Shown here: positions 1 to 5,129 of the stretch, piece by piece
Layout of the letters: each line of letters begins with the position of its first letter
Numbering within the stretch: position 1 is the stretch's first letter
Source: Candidatus Omnitrophota bacterium
Lineage (GTDB): Bacteria; Omnitrophota; Gorgyraeia; Gygaellales; Profunditerraquicolaceae
Assembly: GCA_030691585.1 (NCBI GenBank)
Contig: JAUYEC010000205.1
Coordinates: forward strand, 1-6,531
Length of the DNA stretch: 6,531 bases
Reading direction: 5' to 3'
The notes under the pieces: model-generated
Seen by the model: the letters and a program-made list of their open reading frames with translations, nothing else
Database searches by the model: none
What the model was told of the DNA's origin: nothing
Program-made: the position numbers and the translations under genes

Positions 1-720
1 GGCGAAATTTCAAAAGAAGTTGCAATCAAAGATAGATATTGTGATTTCTGCGTTAAACTTGAAGGTACAATTGAATATATTGTTGAGGTAAAATCAGCGG
101 CGCACAAAACACTGAAAGACAAAGATATTGAGCAAGCTGAAAACTATGCATCACGAGGCGGAATCTGTTGGGTTGTGTTAACTAACGGTATTGAATGGAA
201 ATTGTATCATCTTGTTTTTGCAGAGGGTGAAGGCATAACTCATGATTTGGTGTTTGCTTTTGACTTGCTTGAGGAAATCGAGAAAAATGTTGAAAAGGTA
301 TGGTCAATGCTCGGCTTGATTTCTAAAGAAGGCATTTTGAATGGTGATCACGACACATACCTCTCACAAAAGAAAGTCTTGTCTCCGGCATCACTCATTA
401 AAGTGCTGGTAAGTGAACCAGTGTTAACAGTCATCCGGAGAGAGCTTAATAGAGTTTGCGAGTTTCGCTTGGATATAGAGGACGTATTCAGTGCTATTAA
501 AGATGTCCTTTCCAAAGACTCTTTAATGGAAGCTGGCGATTTGTGTTACAAAAAGAAAAAGAAGCGTCGGAGGCAGCCAAAGACAGATAAGTCAAATGTA
601 TCCGAGGGAACTAATGTTTCAGAGCAACCGGAATCAGCGAGCAGTAGCAGTGATTCCTCTGTGCCGCCAGCGGCATCTGCCGCGTCCACCCCAATCGCTA
701 ATCCGGAACAACCAAAATAA
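1..720 (+). CDS. HsdR N-terminal-type (PD-(D/E)xK) nuclease-domain protein, 5' end outside window
   Basis: The reading frame is open from the first base to TAA at 718-720 (239 codons visible), so the gene starts upstream; the GTG at 175 is only an internal codon. Counting from the first visible codon, Asp15, Glu29-Val-Lys31 and Gln45-x3-Tyr49 form the D/ExK/QxxxY pattern of the type I restriction HsdR N-terminal fold, followed by the typical W-V-V-L-T-N-G strand at about residues 55-61. A helical region follows, then a basic patch (five Lys, three Arg near residue 185) and a Ser/Pro/Ala-rich tail that is probably disordered. The tail and the stop directly after it show there is no helicase motor, so this is not a full HsdR. 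Such stand-alone proteins are usually annotated as HsdR N-terminal domain proteins of unknown role; DNA cleavage or defence is inferred, not shown. Confidence 0.72.
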   Translation, partial: GEISKEVAIKDRYCDFCVKLEGTIEYIVEVKSAAHKTLKDKDIEQAENYASRGGICWVVLTNGIEWKLYHLVFAEGEGITHDLVFAFDLLEEIEKNVEKVWSMLGLISKEGILNGDHDTYLSQKKVLSPASLIKVLVSEPVLTVIRRELNRVCEFRLDIEDVFSAIKDVLSKDSLMEAGDLCYKKKKKRRRQPKTDKSNVSEGTNVSEQPESASSSSDSSVPPAASAASTPIANPEQPK

Positions 721-942
721 TTGCTTAAGCAGGGTCTTTGTCTCCGTACTAGAATCTTCTGGAGTACCCCATCTGACCTTGGAAGCCGCAACCCCCGGCA
801 GAGCAAGGTTTCCACTTCCAACGCCTATCGCGCCCGGCATCCGGCGCGGCGGGCAAATACCAAATCATTTTGATTGTCCTTCGGCGGTGGAAGGCGCTAT
901 TATCTCAATCAGTCGGCGTGTGCCGCAAACAACAAAGCGGAG
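721..942. other. Intergenic region with no convincing gene
   Basis: No reading frame here resembles a protein. It contains a perfect 10-bp palindrome TGCTTAAGCA at 722-731 just after the preceding stop codon, and a GC-rich hairpin at 829-848 (CGCGCCCGG against CCGGCGCG, loop CAT, one bulged C). Neither is followed by a T-run, so neither is a clear intrinsic terminator. The GC content rises compared with the gene upstream, suggesting a sequence junction. Confidence 0.5.
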
Positions 943-972
943 GTGACAAGCTCAAATATCTGATAATATAAT
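943..972 (+). promoter_or_regulatory. Sigma70-type promoter
   Basis: A perfect -10 box TATAAT lies at 967-972. GTGACA at 943-948 matches five of six positions of the -35 consensus, with an 18-bp spacer. The start point would be near 979, inside a perfect 12-bp palindrome TGCGTTAACGCA (975-986) that could be an operator. It would transcribe the structured leader at 1021-1147 and probably the lipoprotein operon starting at 1181. Confidence 0.55.
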
Positions 973-1020
973 TTTGCGTTAACGCAGTAATCGTTTCAAT
1001 CGAAAACCAGCAATTTTCAT

Positions 1021-1147
1021 CCTATGAAACGGCACTGACGGGAACGCGCCTATAGGGGCGCGGCTCCTTGTCTTGTGTTTCATAGGTGGGGCTTGCTGGT
1101 CCCTCGATTGAGGCATGAGCTGGGAGTCCGCGCCTTTTTGTTTTTTG
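1021..1147 (+). promoter_or_regulatory. Structured leader RNA with alternative helices and U-tract
   Basis: CCTATGAAAC (1021-1030) pairs perfectly with GTTTCATAGG (1077-1086). Inside this stem CGCGCC (1045-1050) pairs with GGCGCG (1057-1062) around the loop TATAGG, extended by GGA/TCC. A further small hairpin is CCTC/GAGG at 1102-1113. The 3' arm GGCGCGG-CTCC (1057-1067) can instead pair with GGAG-T-CCGCGCC (1123-1134), an 11-bp helix with one bulge followed directly by the T-rich tract 1135-1147. The two states exclude each other, the usual logic of a terminator/antiterminator switch or riboswitch. It could equally be a free-standing small RNA with its own terminator. I do not recognise a known RNA family. 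Confidence 0.45.
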
Positions 1148-1180
1148 CGACAGCCTGCTATTGTCAATGGGATAATCAAA

Positions 1181-1735
1181 ATGAATAGCAAATTAAAAGT
1201 TATTCTCATCATCATTTTAATCGTTGCCGGAATAGCCGGATGTTACACGTATATTAGTCAAAAAGACGCCGTTGAAGTAAAGCAAAAAAAAGAACGAGAA
1301 GAAGCCAAGGAAAAACAAATAAACGAAGCAAATTATCTTTTTACAAAGCCATACCAGCCTGTTGAATTAATTAATCGTGGCATTTTAAACCAACAATTTT
1401 CGCTGGGCAACCAACAGCGATATGTTGGCAAAAATATTTATGTTGAAAGATTTAAGATTGAGGATATTTCACAAGTGGATACAAACATTCTTGTTAAAGG
1501 CTATCGCTATCCATTGCGCATATGCCTGACGGCTAACTCGAATCAGATTAGCAAAATTAACAACAAAGCCAGATACGACATAGTAGCCCGAGTCTCAAAT
1601 ATCAATAAAGGTAGCAGATATTATTTTGACTATGATGATAACTGCAGCAAGGAAGTCATATCTATTTCGGATAACGAGTGGACTATATGCGGCGTATTGC
1701 TTGATACAACCGAAATAAAAATAGATGCCGAATGA
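1181..1735 (+). CDS. Small lipoprotein with possible OB-fold (tRNA_anti-like) domain
   Basis: This 184-residue protein starts with a lipoprotein signal peptide: basic n-region (MNSK), a hydrophobic stretch of Ile/Leu/Val and lipobox I-A-G-C with Cys21 as the lipidated residue, so it should be membrane anchored. A charged Lys/Glu linker (about 33-50) follows. Residues 55-184 are mainly beta-strand-like, with an N-x-x-x-Y-V-G-K-x-I-x-V pattern near 77-88 and Cys115, Cys155 and Cys170, which resembles the tRNA_anti-like OB-fold proteins of unknown function; this is a tentative fold guess. I chose ATG 1181 over the in-frame ATG at 1115 because only 1181 puts the signal peptide at the N-terminus and because 1115 lies within the leader structure. 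The SD is weak (TGGGAT, 1168-1173). The stop overlaps the next start as ATGA, indicating translational coupling. Confidence 0.75.
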   Translation: MNSKLKVILIIILIVAGIAGCYTYISQKDAVEVKQKKEREEAKEKQINEANYLFTKPYQPVELINRGILNQQFSLGNQQRYVGKNIYVERFKIEDISQVDTNILVKGYRYPLRICLTANSNQISKINNKARYDIVARVSNINKGSRYYFDYDDNCSKEVISISDNEWTICGVLLDTTEIKIDAE

Positions 1736-2697
1736 GAAATATTATTCTTATCTCCATCATCAAGGTATGCGCCATTATTCTGCTATTCATGGCCCTTGCA
1801 GGACACCATCACGGGGATTTCTTTTTCTTCCTGCGCGTAACAATATTTTTGATTTCAATAGGGTGTGCAGCGTGGTCGTTGTATCAAAAACACCCCGTCT
1901 GGATTGGCCTGTTTGCCGTTATCGCGATACTGTTCAATCCTATTATTCCATGTTACTTGGACCGCTCCCTTTGGAAACTCCTTGATATTGCTTCCGCCGC
2001 CATCTTTGCAGCTTCCATACTGTCCGACTTACATCTAGAAAGGAAAGACAATGACGAAGAAGGAGGATATTTCATGAAATCAATATCAGATAAATGGAAA
2101 ATAATATGTAGCATAATTGCGGGAATAACTATTCTCGGAATATATTACATGTTTTTTATACTAGCGCCGCAACGCCAGCATGAGGCTGAGCAAAGACGTG
2201 AACAATTCCGATTGGCAGAACAGCAGCTATTAAACGCATACCAGCAGTCACAAGTGGAGTTGGCCCAAAAACAAGCGGAGTTGGCCCAAAAACACAAGCA
2301 GGAAAGCGAGCTGGCCGAACAAAAACGAGAGCGTGAGTACCAGAAAGCCAAGCAGGAAAGTGAACTGGCCAGTAAAGAGAGAGAGAGTAAGCGCCAAGAG
2401 TCAGTACGAAACGCAGAAGATGACCGTCAAAAGAGAGAACAAGAAAGACTTGCAAAAGAACAAAGGCAAAAACAAAATGAACAAATACAAAAACAAAATG
2501 AATTAGCAAAATGGAAACAATTAAAAATTGGCATGACCAAAAGCCAGGTTGAAAAGATTCTCGGCAAGCCAGAATCACTTGACACCGTTGATTACCTCAA
2601 ACTCGAAAGATGGAAATATGCGACCCCGGCAGGATTCTATGGTGGCGGGCGCGTTGAATTCAAGGATGGCAAATTAAGCTCGTGGGATGCTCCTTGA
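1732..2697 (+). CDS. Fusion protein: DUF6804-like membrane domain, coiled coil, BamE/SmpA-like C-terminal domain
   Basis: A 321-residue protein starting in the ATGA overlap with the upstream lipoprotein gene. Residues 3-98 contain four hydrophobic helices and an L-F-N-P-I-x-P motif (68-73), like the small DUF6804 membrane proteins. After a charged linker (103-113) comes a fifth transmembrane segment (about 122-144), then a Gln/Glu/Lys/Arg-rich coiled coil (about 148-260) with tandem 7-residue repeats. The last 60 residues (W261 to P321) carry G-M-T-K-x-x-V-x-x-I-L-G-K-P (267-280), a typical start of a BamE/SmpA-type fold used in envelope proteins. The combination suggests an envelope protein. 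An internal Met115 has its own strong SD, so a shorter product starting there is likely. Whether the full-length fusion or two ancestral genes joined together is the functional form is unclear. Confidence 0.75.
   Translation: MRNIILISIIKVCAIILLFMALAGHHHGDFFFFLRVTIFLISIGCAAWSLYQKHPVWIGLFAVIAILFNPIIPCYLDRSLWKLLDIASAAIFAASILSDLHLERKDNDEEGGYFMKSISDKWKIICSIIAGITILGIYYMFFILAPQRQHEAEQRREQFRLAEQQLLNAYQQSQVELAQKQAELAQKHKQESELAEQKREREYQKAKQESELASKERESKRQESVRNAEDDRQKREQERLAKEQRQKQNEQIQKQNELAKWKQLKIGMTKSQVEKILGKPESLDTVDYLKLERWKYATPAGFYGGGRVEFKDGKLSSWDAP
2058..2076 (+). promoter_or_regulatory. Internal Shine-Dalgarno and in-frame start codon
   Basis: AGAAGGAGG (2058-2066) lies 7 nt before ATG 2074-2076, which is in frame with the 1732 start (residue 115). 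It is the best SD in the window. The product from here would be 207 residues: transmembrane anchor, coiled coil and BamE-like domain without the four-helix part. A nine-codon (with stop) overlapping reading frame from ATG 2051 ends at TGA 2075-2077, overlapping this ATG. Confidence 0.6.
2256..2294 (+). repeat. Tandem 21-bp duplication inside coiled coil
   Basis: An identical 18-bp sequence starting GGAGTTGGCC occurs at 2256-2273 and 2277-2294, a period of 21 bp or one heptad (VELAQKQ then AELAQKH). The coiled coil seems to have grown by heptad duplication. Confidence 0.8.
2467..2502 (+). repeat. Second 21-bp period repeat inside coiled coil
   Basis: CAAAAACAAAATGAA occurs at 2467-2481 and again at 2488-2502, also with a 21-bp period, giving repeated K-Q-N-E in the protein just before the C-terminal domain. 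Confidence 0.75.
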
Positions 2698-2703
2698 AGT
2701 ATG

Positions 2704-2728
2704 TGATCGTCAAACGTCGTTGATCCTG
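2704..2728 (+). repeat. 25-bp inverted repeat, left copy
   Basis: The 25 bases starting TGATCGTCAAACG are the exact reverse complement of 5105-5129. The unit itself has partial dyad symmetry (GATC at both sides and AACG-T-CGTT in the centre). It lies 7 nt after the stop of the preceding gene. Just downstream, CCTGTCGC (2725-2732) can pair with GCG and ACAGG of 2741-2753 in an imperfect hairpin. Confidence 0.85.
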
Positions 2729-2841
2729 TCGCCTATGGGTTGCGAAGACACAGGCAGCCCTGCGCGCGGGAAGTGATGAAAAGATTGCCAATCCGGTCCC
2801 ACCAGATGGATGGCGTGACGTTCGGCATAGAAGGACGATAG

Positions 2842-3267
2842 ATGAGTTCCCGGAAATACCTCGTAGGCGCACTCGTGGTAGCTCTGCTAATTTGGGGGCC
2901 GCTTGACCACGCATGGCCAGCGTGGTTCGCAATACGCATGGGCTATCTCATTGCGATACCGGTGGCAGCATGGTTTCTCCTCGGATGGATTTGGAGAGTC
3001 TGGCAACCGGATGCCGCGTCCGAAAACAGGTTTGAGCGTGCACTCGGCGGTGCAACAGCAGGAGTGCTCGTAGTCTTGGCGATTCTTGAGGCAATGGCCA
3101 ATACTCATGTTGGCAACACGATGTATGTACGGACCCGCGAGGGGACGGAGGCGGTCGGCGACGATATCGTCATGCGGGGTCCAGACTGGGGGAATGTATT
3201 CATGCTTCTTATTGCTGCAGGATTTGCCTTATGGTTTAGCGTAGCCAAAAGAGAATCTAAGCAGTAG
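2842..3267 (+). CDS. Small multi-span membrane protein, function unknown
   Basis: A 141-residue hydrophobic protein with about four membrane segments: 6-20, 31-51, 67-86 and 117-134. Conserved-looking motifs are G-P-L-D-H-A-W-P-A-W (19-28) in the first periplasmic or cytoplasmic loop and G-D-D-I-V-M-R-G-P-D-W-G (106-117) before the last helix. The start has a good SD, AGAAGGA at 2829-2835, 6 nt before ATG. The gene is GC-rich, unlike the operon upstream, and has no obvious partner; it seems a separate acquisition. I do not recognise a functional family. Confidence 0.7.
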   Translation: MSSRKYLVGALVVALLIWGPLDHAWPAWFAIRMGYLIAIPVAAWFLLGWIWRVWQPDAASENRFERALGGATAGVLVVLAILEAMANTHVGNTMYVRTREGTEAVGDDIVMRGPDWGNVFMLLIAAGFALWFSVAKRESKQ

Positions 3268-3306
3268 GTTCCGAAGTGGGCTAAGTATGACAGGCCAAAC
3301 CAGCAA

Positions 3307-3546
3307 GTGCTATGTAAGGCCGTCCGCGCCGCCAAGAAGGGAACCATAACAACGCGACATAAAACGGGCGCCGCGCTTCTGATGGCCTTCGCTGTCCTGT
3401 CCTGGGCCGCTCCCGCATGGCAGGTTTATTTCTCCCCCGATGGTGGGGCCGCCGACGCCATAGTGGCCGAACTGGGCAAGGCGACAAACAGCGTCCTGGT
3501 GCAAGCCTATTCCTTTACATCCGCGCCCATACTATCCGAGGCATAA
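3307..3546 (+). pseudogene. Phospholipase D-like nuclease, N-terminal fragment
   Basis: The frame encodes a hydrophobic signal-like segment (GAALLMAFAVLSWAAPAW) followed by V-Y-F-S-P-D-G-G-A and S-V-L-V-Q-A-Y-S-F-T-S-A-P-I, the typical N-terminus of secreted PLD/Nuc-type endonucleases that cleave DNA or phosphodiesters with paired HxKx4D motifs. Here the frame ends at TAA 3544-3546, only four residues after that block, before any HKD motif, and the sequence changes from GC-rich to AT-rich there. It is a truncated relic, probably cut by the arrival of the tRNA-associated element. The only open start is GTG 3307; ATA 3346-3348, preceded by AAGAAGG (3334-3340), may be the decayed original ATG. 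Confidence 0.65.
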
Positions 3547-3646
3547 ATAAAACAACTGCTACAAATTTGCTACTTCTCTAATTATCACTGGGCATCACAA
3601 AACGCATAAACCCCAATAAATAAGGGGTTTGCGAGCTTTTTGTTTG
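3547..3646 (+). other. AT-rich att-flanking sequence with hairpin and short direct repeats
   Basis: Two TGCTAC copies (3557-3562 and 3568-3573) are 11 bp apart, about one helical turn. A perfect hairpin AAACCCC (3608-3614)/GGGGTTT (3624-3630) is followed by a T-rich stretch ending next to the tRNA fragment at 3647. Short repeats and hairpins of this kind are common next to attachment sites of tyrosine integrases. No integrase gene remains here. The sequence before the second tRNA fragment (about 6206-6256) has a similar order: CAAAAC, AAACCC-like, GG, GCTTTTT. Confidence 0.35.
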
Positions 3647-3692
3647 ACTCTTAATCAGCGGGTCACCGGTTCGAGCCCGGTAGCCTCTACTC
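3647..3692 (+). tRNA. tRNA-Lys(CTT) 3' half, probable att site, copy 1
   Basis: The sequence reads as a tRNA from position 31 to the discriminator: anticodon loop CTCTTAA with anticodon CTT, 3' anticodon stem TCAGC, 5-nt variable loop GGGTC, T arm ACCGG-TTCGAGC-CCGGT and acceptor strand AGCCTCT-A. CTC follows instead of CCA. The 5' half (acceptor, D arm) is absent, so it is not a functional gene. 3' halves like this are left at the distal end when an element integrates into a tRNA gene. Confidence 0.75.
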
Positions 3693-3837
3693 TGTTTTCA
3701 TTGACTCAAATAAGCATTTCGTCCTTTATTCATGCTGGTCAAACGAATGTCCCCTTTTTATGTTTTACTCTTGCGTTCATTTTTCTTCGCTTGCGTGATT
3801 GTGTGCTTTTAGAATTAGGAGGAAGGCAGGATAAAGA

Positions 3838-4290
3838 TCAGAGGATCGGAGGAATGCGGGCTGTAAGAGCCGGTTTATGAATCGGGCTTTTATGAACTCC
3901 GGCAATTATTTTTGCCAATAAAACTTGAGGAAAGTCGGCAAGAAAACACCCCAATTTCTTTTCCCGCTTTTTTTCAAGCAGTAGCGAAAGAGGCCGCTCC
4001 ACAATATTATTGCAATCAATAATACTCGGATCTGGAAATTCCTTATATTCACCCGGTGCCACATAAACCAGGGTATCCGCCGGCAAATTGCGGCAACGTT
4101 CCCGGACCTTTTGAAGTTTTGTAGACGATACGACCAGTAATAGGGCAGTATCGCGCAAGGGATCGGCGTTAATAACGATGAAATAATGGGGCTCGCCAGA
4201 GCTGAAATGACGATCTTGAAAATAATACACAGATCCGCAACGCAAGGTCAGTTTCAACAACGGGTCCCGGCGAGGATCAGGTGCCGTCAT
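3838..4290 (-). CDS. Putative toxin, MazF/PemK-like, partner of Panacea antitoxin
   Basis: A 150-residue protein starting at ATG 4290-4288, 1 nt after the stop of the Panacea gene, so the two form an operon. The order of elements fits the MazF/PemK fold: G-S-V-Y-Y-F (19-24, like the GDIVWV start of MazF), G-E-P-H-Y-F-I-V-I strand, L-L-L-V-V-S-S-T strand, then T-L-V-Y-V-A-P-G-E-Y-K-E-F and S-I-I-D-C-N, ending with a helix around A-K-I-I-A-G-V. MazF/PemK proteins are mostly endoribonucleases; I see no certain catalytic residues, so RNase activity is inferred from the weak fold match and from the antitoxin next door. The last ~18 residues (after HKSPIH) look like an added tail near the element edge. 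It could also be an uncharacterised family. Between its stop and the tRNA fragment (3693-3837) nothing is recognised. Confidence 0.55.
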   Translation of the reverse strand: MTAPDPRRDPLLKLTLRCGSVYYFQDRHFSSGEPHYFIVINADPLRDTALLLVVSSTKLQKVRERCRNLPADTLVYVAPGEYKEFPDPSIIDCNNIVERPLSLLLEKKREKKLGCFLADFPQVLLAKIIAGVHKSPIHKPALTARIPPIL

Positions 4291-4291
4291 G

Positions 4292-4897
4292 TCAATTCCA
4301 CATGGCTTCGATGAGATGAATTTCGCGCAATTGATCTCGCCGGATGGAGCGTTCTTTTTCGGTCAGAGGATGACAGGGCTCCACGGGCGGCGGCGGGTCT
4401 TCGAGGAAATCAATCAAATCCATGCGCGCGCGTCTGCCGGCCTGCAGGGCAGAGGCATGTTTTTTCCATTCAGGATAATCGTGGGTCTTGGCAACAATCG
4501 CGCGATCATCGCAATGGCCGAATTTTGACCAAGCGAAATTGAGAGCTTCGCGGTCGGAGTCCGACAATTCATTGAAATCAACTGCCTTGATGGATTTTAG
4601 CGACCTGACGGGGAATAATGCGCTAATAAACCGAGCGGCATAGGCGATGACGACATCTTTCCTGTAGTCATCGGCCATTTCGGCAATGTCTTTAGTTCCC
4701 GACGGCACTGGGCCGTTTTTCATGGCGTAATATTCATCGCCGGTAATAGGACGACCATACTTACGGAGATGATAGCGGTCGGCGAAAAACACGAGTTTCA
4801 GAGCCTTGTATTTGGAAATCGTGCCGCCATTTTGAATGGCAAAATAATTAAGGAGCTGCGTGGCTTTGTTAGAATCGAATGGAAGATGAATGCACAT
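4292..4897 (-). CDS. Panacea (DUF4065/SocA-like) domain antitoxin
   Basis: This 201-residue protein carries the Panacea domain at about residues 11-100: L-N-Y-F near the N-terminus, K-A-L-K-L-V-F-F-A-D-R-Y-H-L-R-K-Y-G-R-P-I-T-G-D, then Y-Y-A-M-K-N-G-P-V-P-S, the most conserved block of the family. Panacea proteins (SocA and PanA antitoxins) neutralise many unrelated toxins by direct binding, or act as proteolytic adaptors. The C-terminal half (about 105-201), with L-S-D-S-D-R-E and W-K-K-H, is the usual accessory part of the longer members. ATG 4897-4895 is preceded by GGGGGAG (4902-4908 on the complementary strand) at good spacing. The gene lies first in a two-gene operon, with the putative toxin 1 nt downstream. 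Confidence 0.85.
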   Translation of the reverse strand: MCIHLPFDSNKATQLLNYFAIQNGGTISKYKALKLVFFADRYHLRKYGRPITGDEYYAMKNGPVPSGTKDIAEMADDYRKDVVIAYAARFISALFPVRSLKSIKAVDFNELSDSDREALNFAWSKFGHCDDRAIVAKTHDYPEWKKHASALQAGRRARMDLIDFLEDPPPPVEPCHPLTEKERSIRRDQLREIHLIEAMWN

Positions 4898-4938
4898 AAT
4901 AGCTCCCCCATACCCGCCGGGAGTGGAAGTGATACTTA

Positions 4939-4966
4939 AATATAGCCACCCTGATTCCTATAGCAA
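4939..4966 (-). promoter_or_regulatory. Candidate promoter of the Panacea/toxin operon
   Basis: On the minus strand TTGCTA (4966-4961) and TATATT (4944-4939) are 16 bp apart, four and five matches to the sigma70 boxes. The start would be about 33-36 nt before the ATG at 4897. Upstream of it lie a T8 run, a C7 run and an inverted repeat CCTATTT (5003-5009)/AAATAGG (5021-5027) that could be an operator. Confidence 0.35.
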
Positions 4967-5044
4967 GCATTATTTTACAGTTTTTTTTGCCCCCCCTATT
5001 CCCCTATTTCGGAGCCGGGTAAATAGGCAGGGGTGCGCCGGTGG

Positions 5045-5104
5045 GTTTAAGAGGGCCACAGTCAAGCAACAGTTTTGCTCTGCGCTGTGCCGCCAGCGTT
5101 ATGC
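5045..5104 (+). other. Hairpin resembling an attC site, upstream of fic
   Basis: GGCCACAG (5054-5061) pairs with CTGTGCC (5085-5091) with one bulged C, and inside it AGCAA (5065-5069) pairs with TTGCT (5075-5079). The hairpin is framed by GTTTAAG (5045-5051) and GTTATGC (5098-5104), each one base off the integron core-site consensus RYYYAAC and GTTRRRY, spanning 60 bp, the size of short attC sites. However, the two boxes are not complementary to each other, which true attC sites require, so the assignment is weak. Confidence 0.2.
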
Positions 5105-5129
5105 CAGGATCAACGACGTTTGACGATCA
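5105..5129 (-). repeat. 25-bp inverted repeat, right copy
   Basis: Exact reverse complement of 2704-2728. It directly follows the attC-like hairpin and ends at the first base of the fic start codon ATG 5129, so the repeat forms the whole 5' context of the fic reading frame and provides no SD. Confidence 0.85.

Noticed and set aside
546..946. Several open frames around 546-946 on both strands
   Set aside because: Low-complexity or composition-driven, no family resemblance, no SD; partly shadows of the Ser/Pro-rich tail of the first gene.
1115..1180. Upstream ATG 1115 as start of the lipoprotein gene
   Set aside because: It would place 22 non-signal residues before the lipobox signal peptide and lies inside the structured leader and its U-tract.
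3629..3880. Open frame over the first tRNA fragment
   Set aside because: Its peptide includes the R-V-T-G-S-S-P-V-A-S-T string that arises from translating a tRNA T arm; not a gene.
5003..5027. Terminator between the divergent genes
   Set aside because: The hairpin is not followed by a T-run on either strand.
2704..5129. Insertion sequence with 25-bp terminal inverted repeats
   Set aside because: No transposase inside and no target-site duplication outside the repeats; kept only as an inverted repeat pair.
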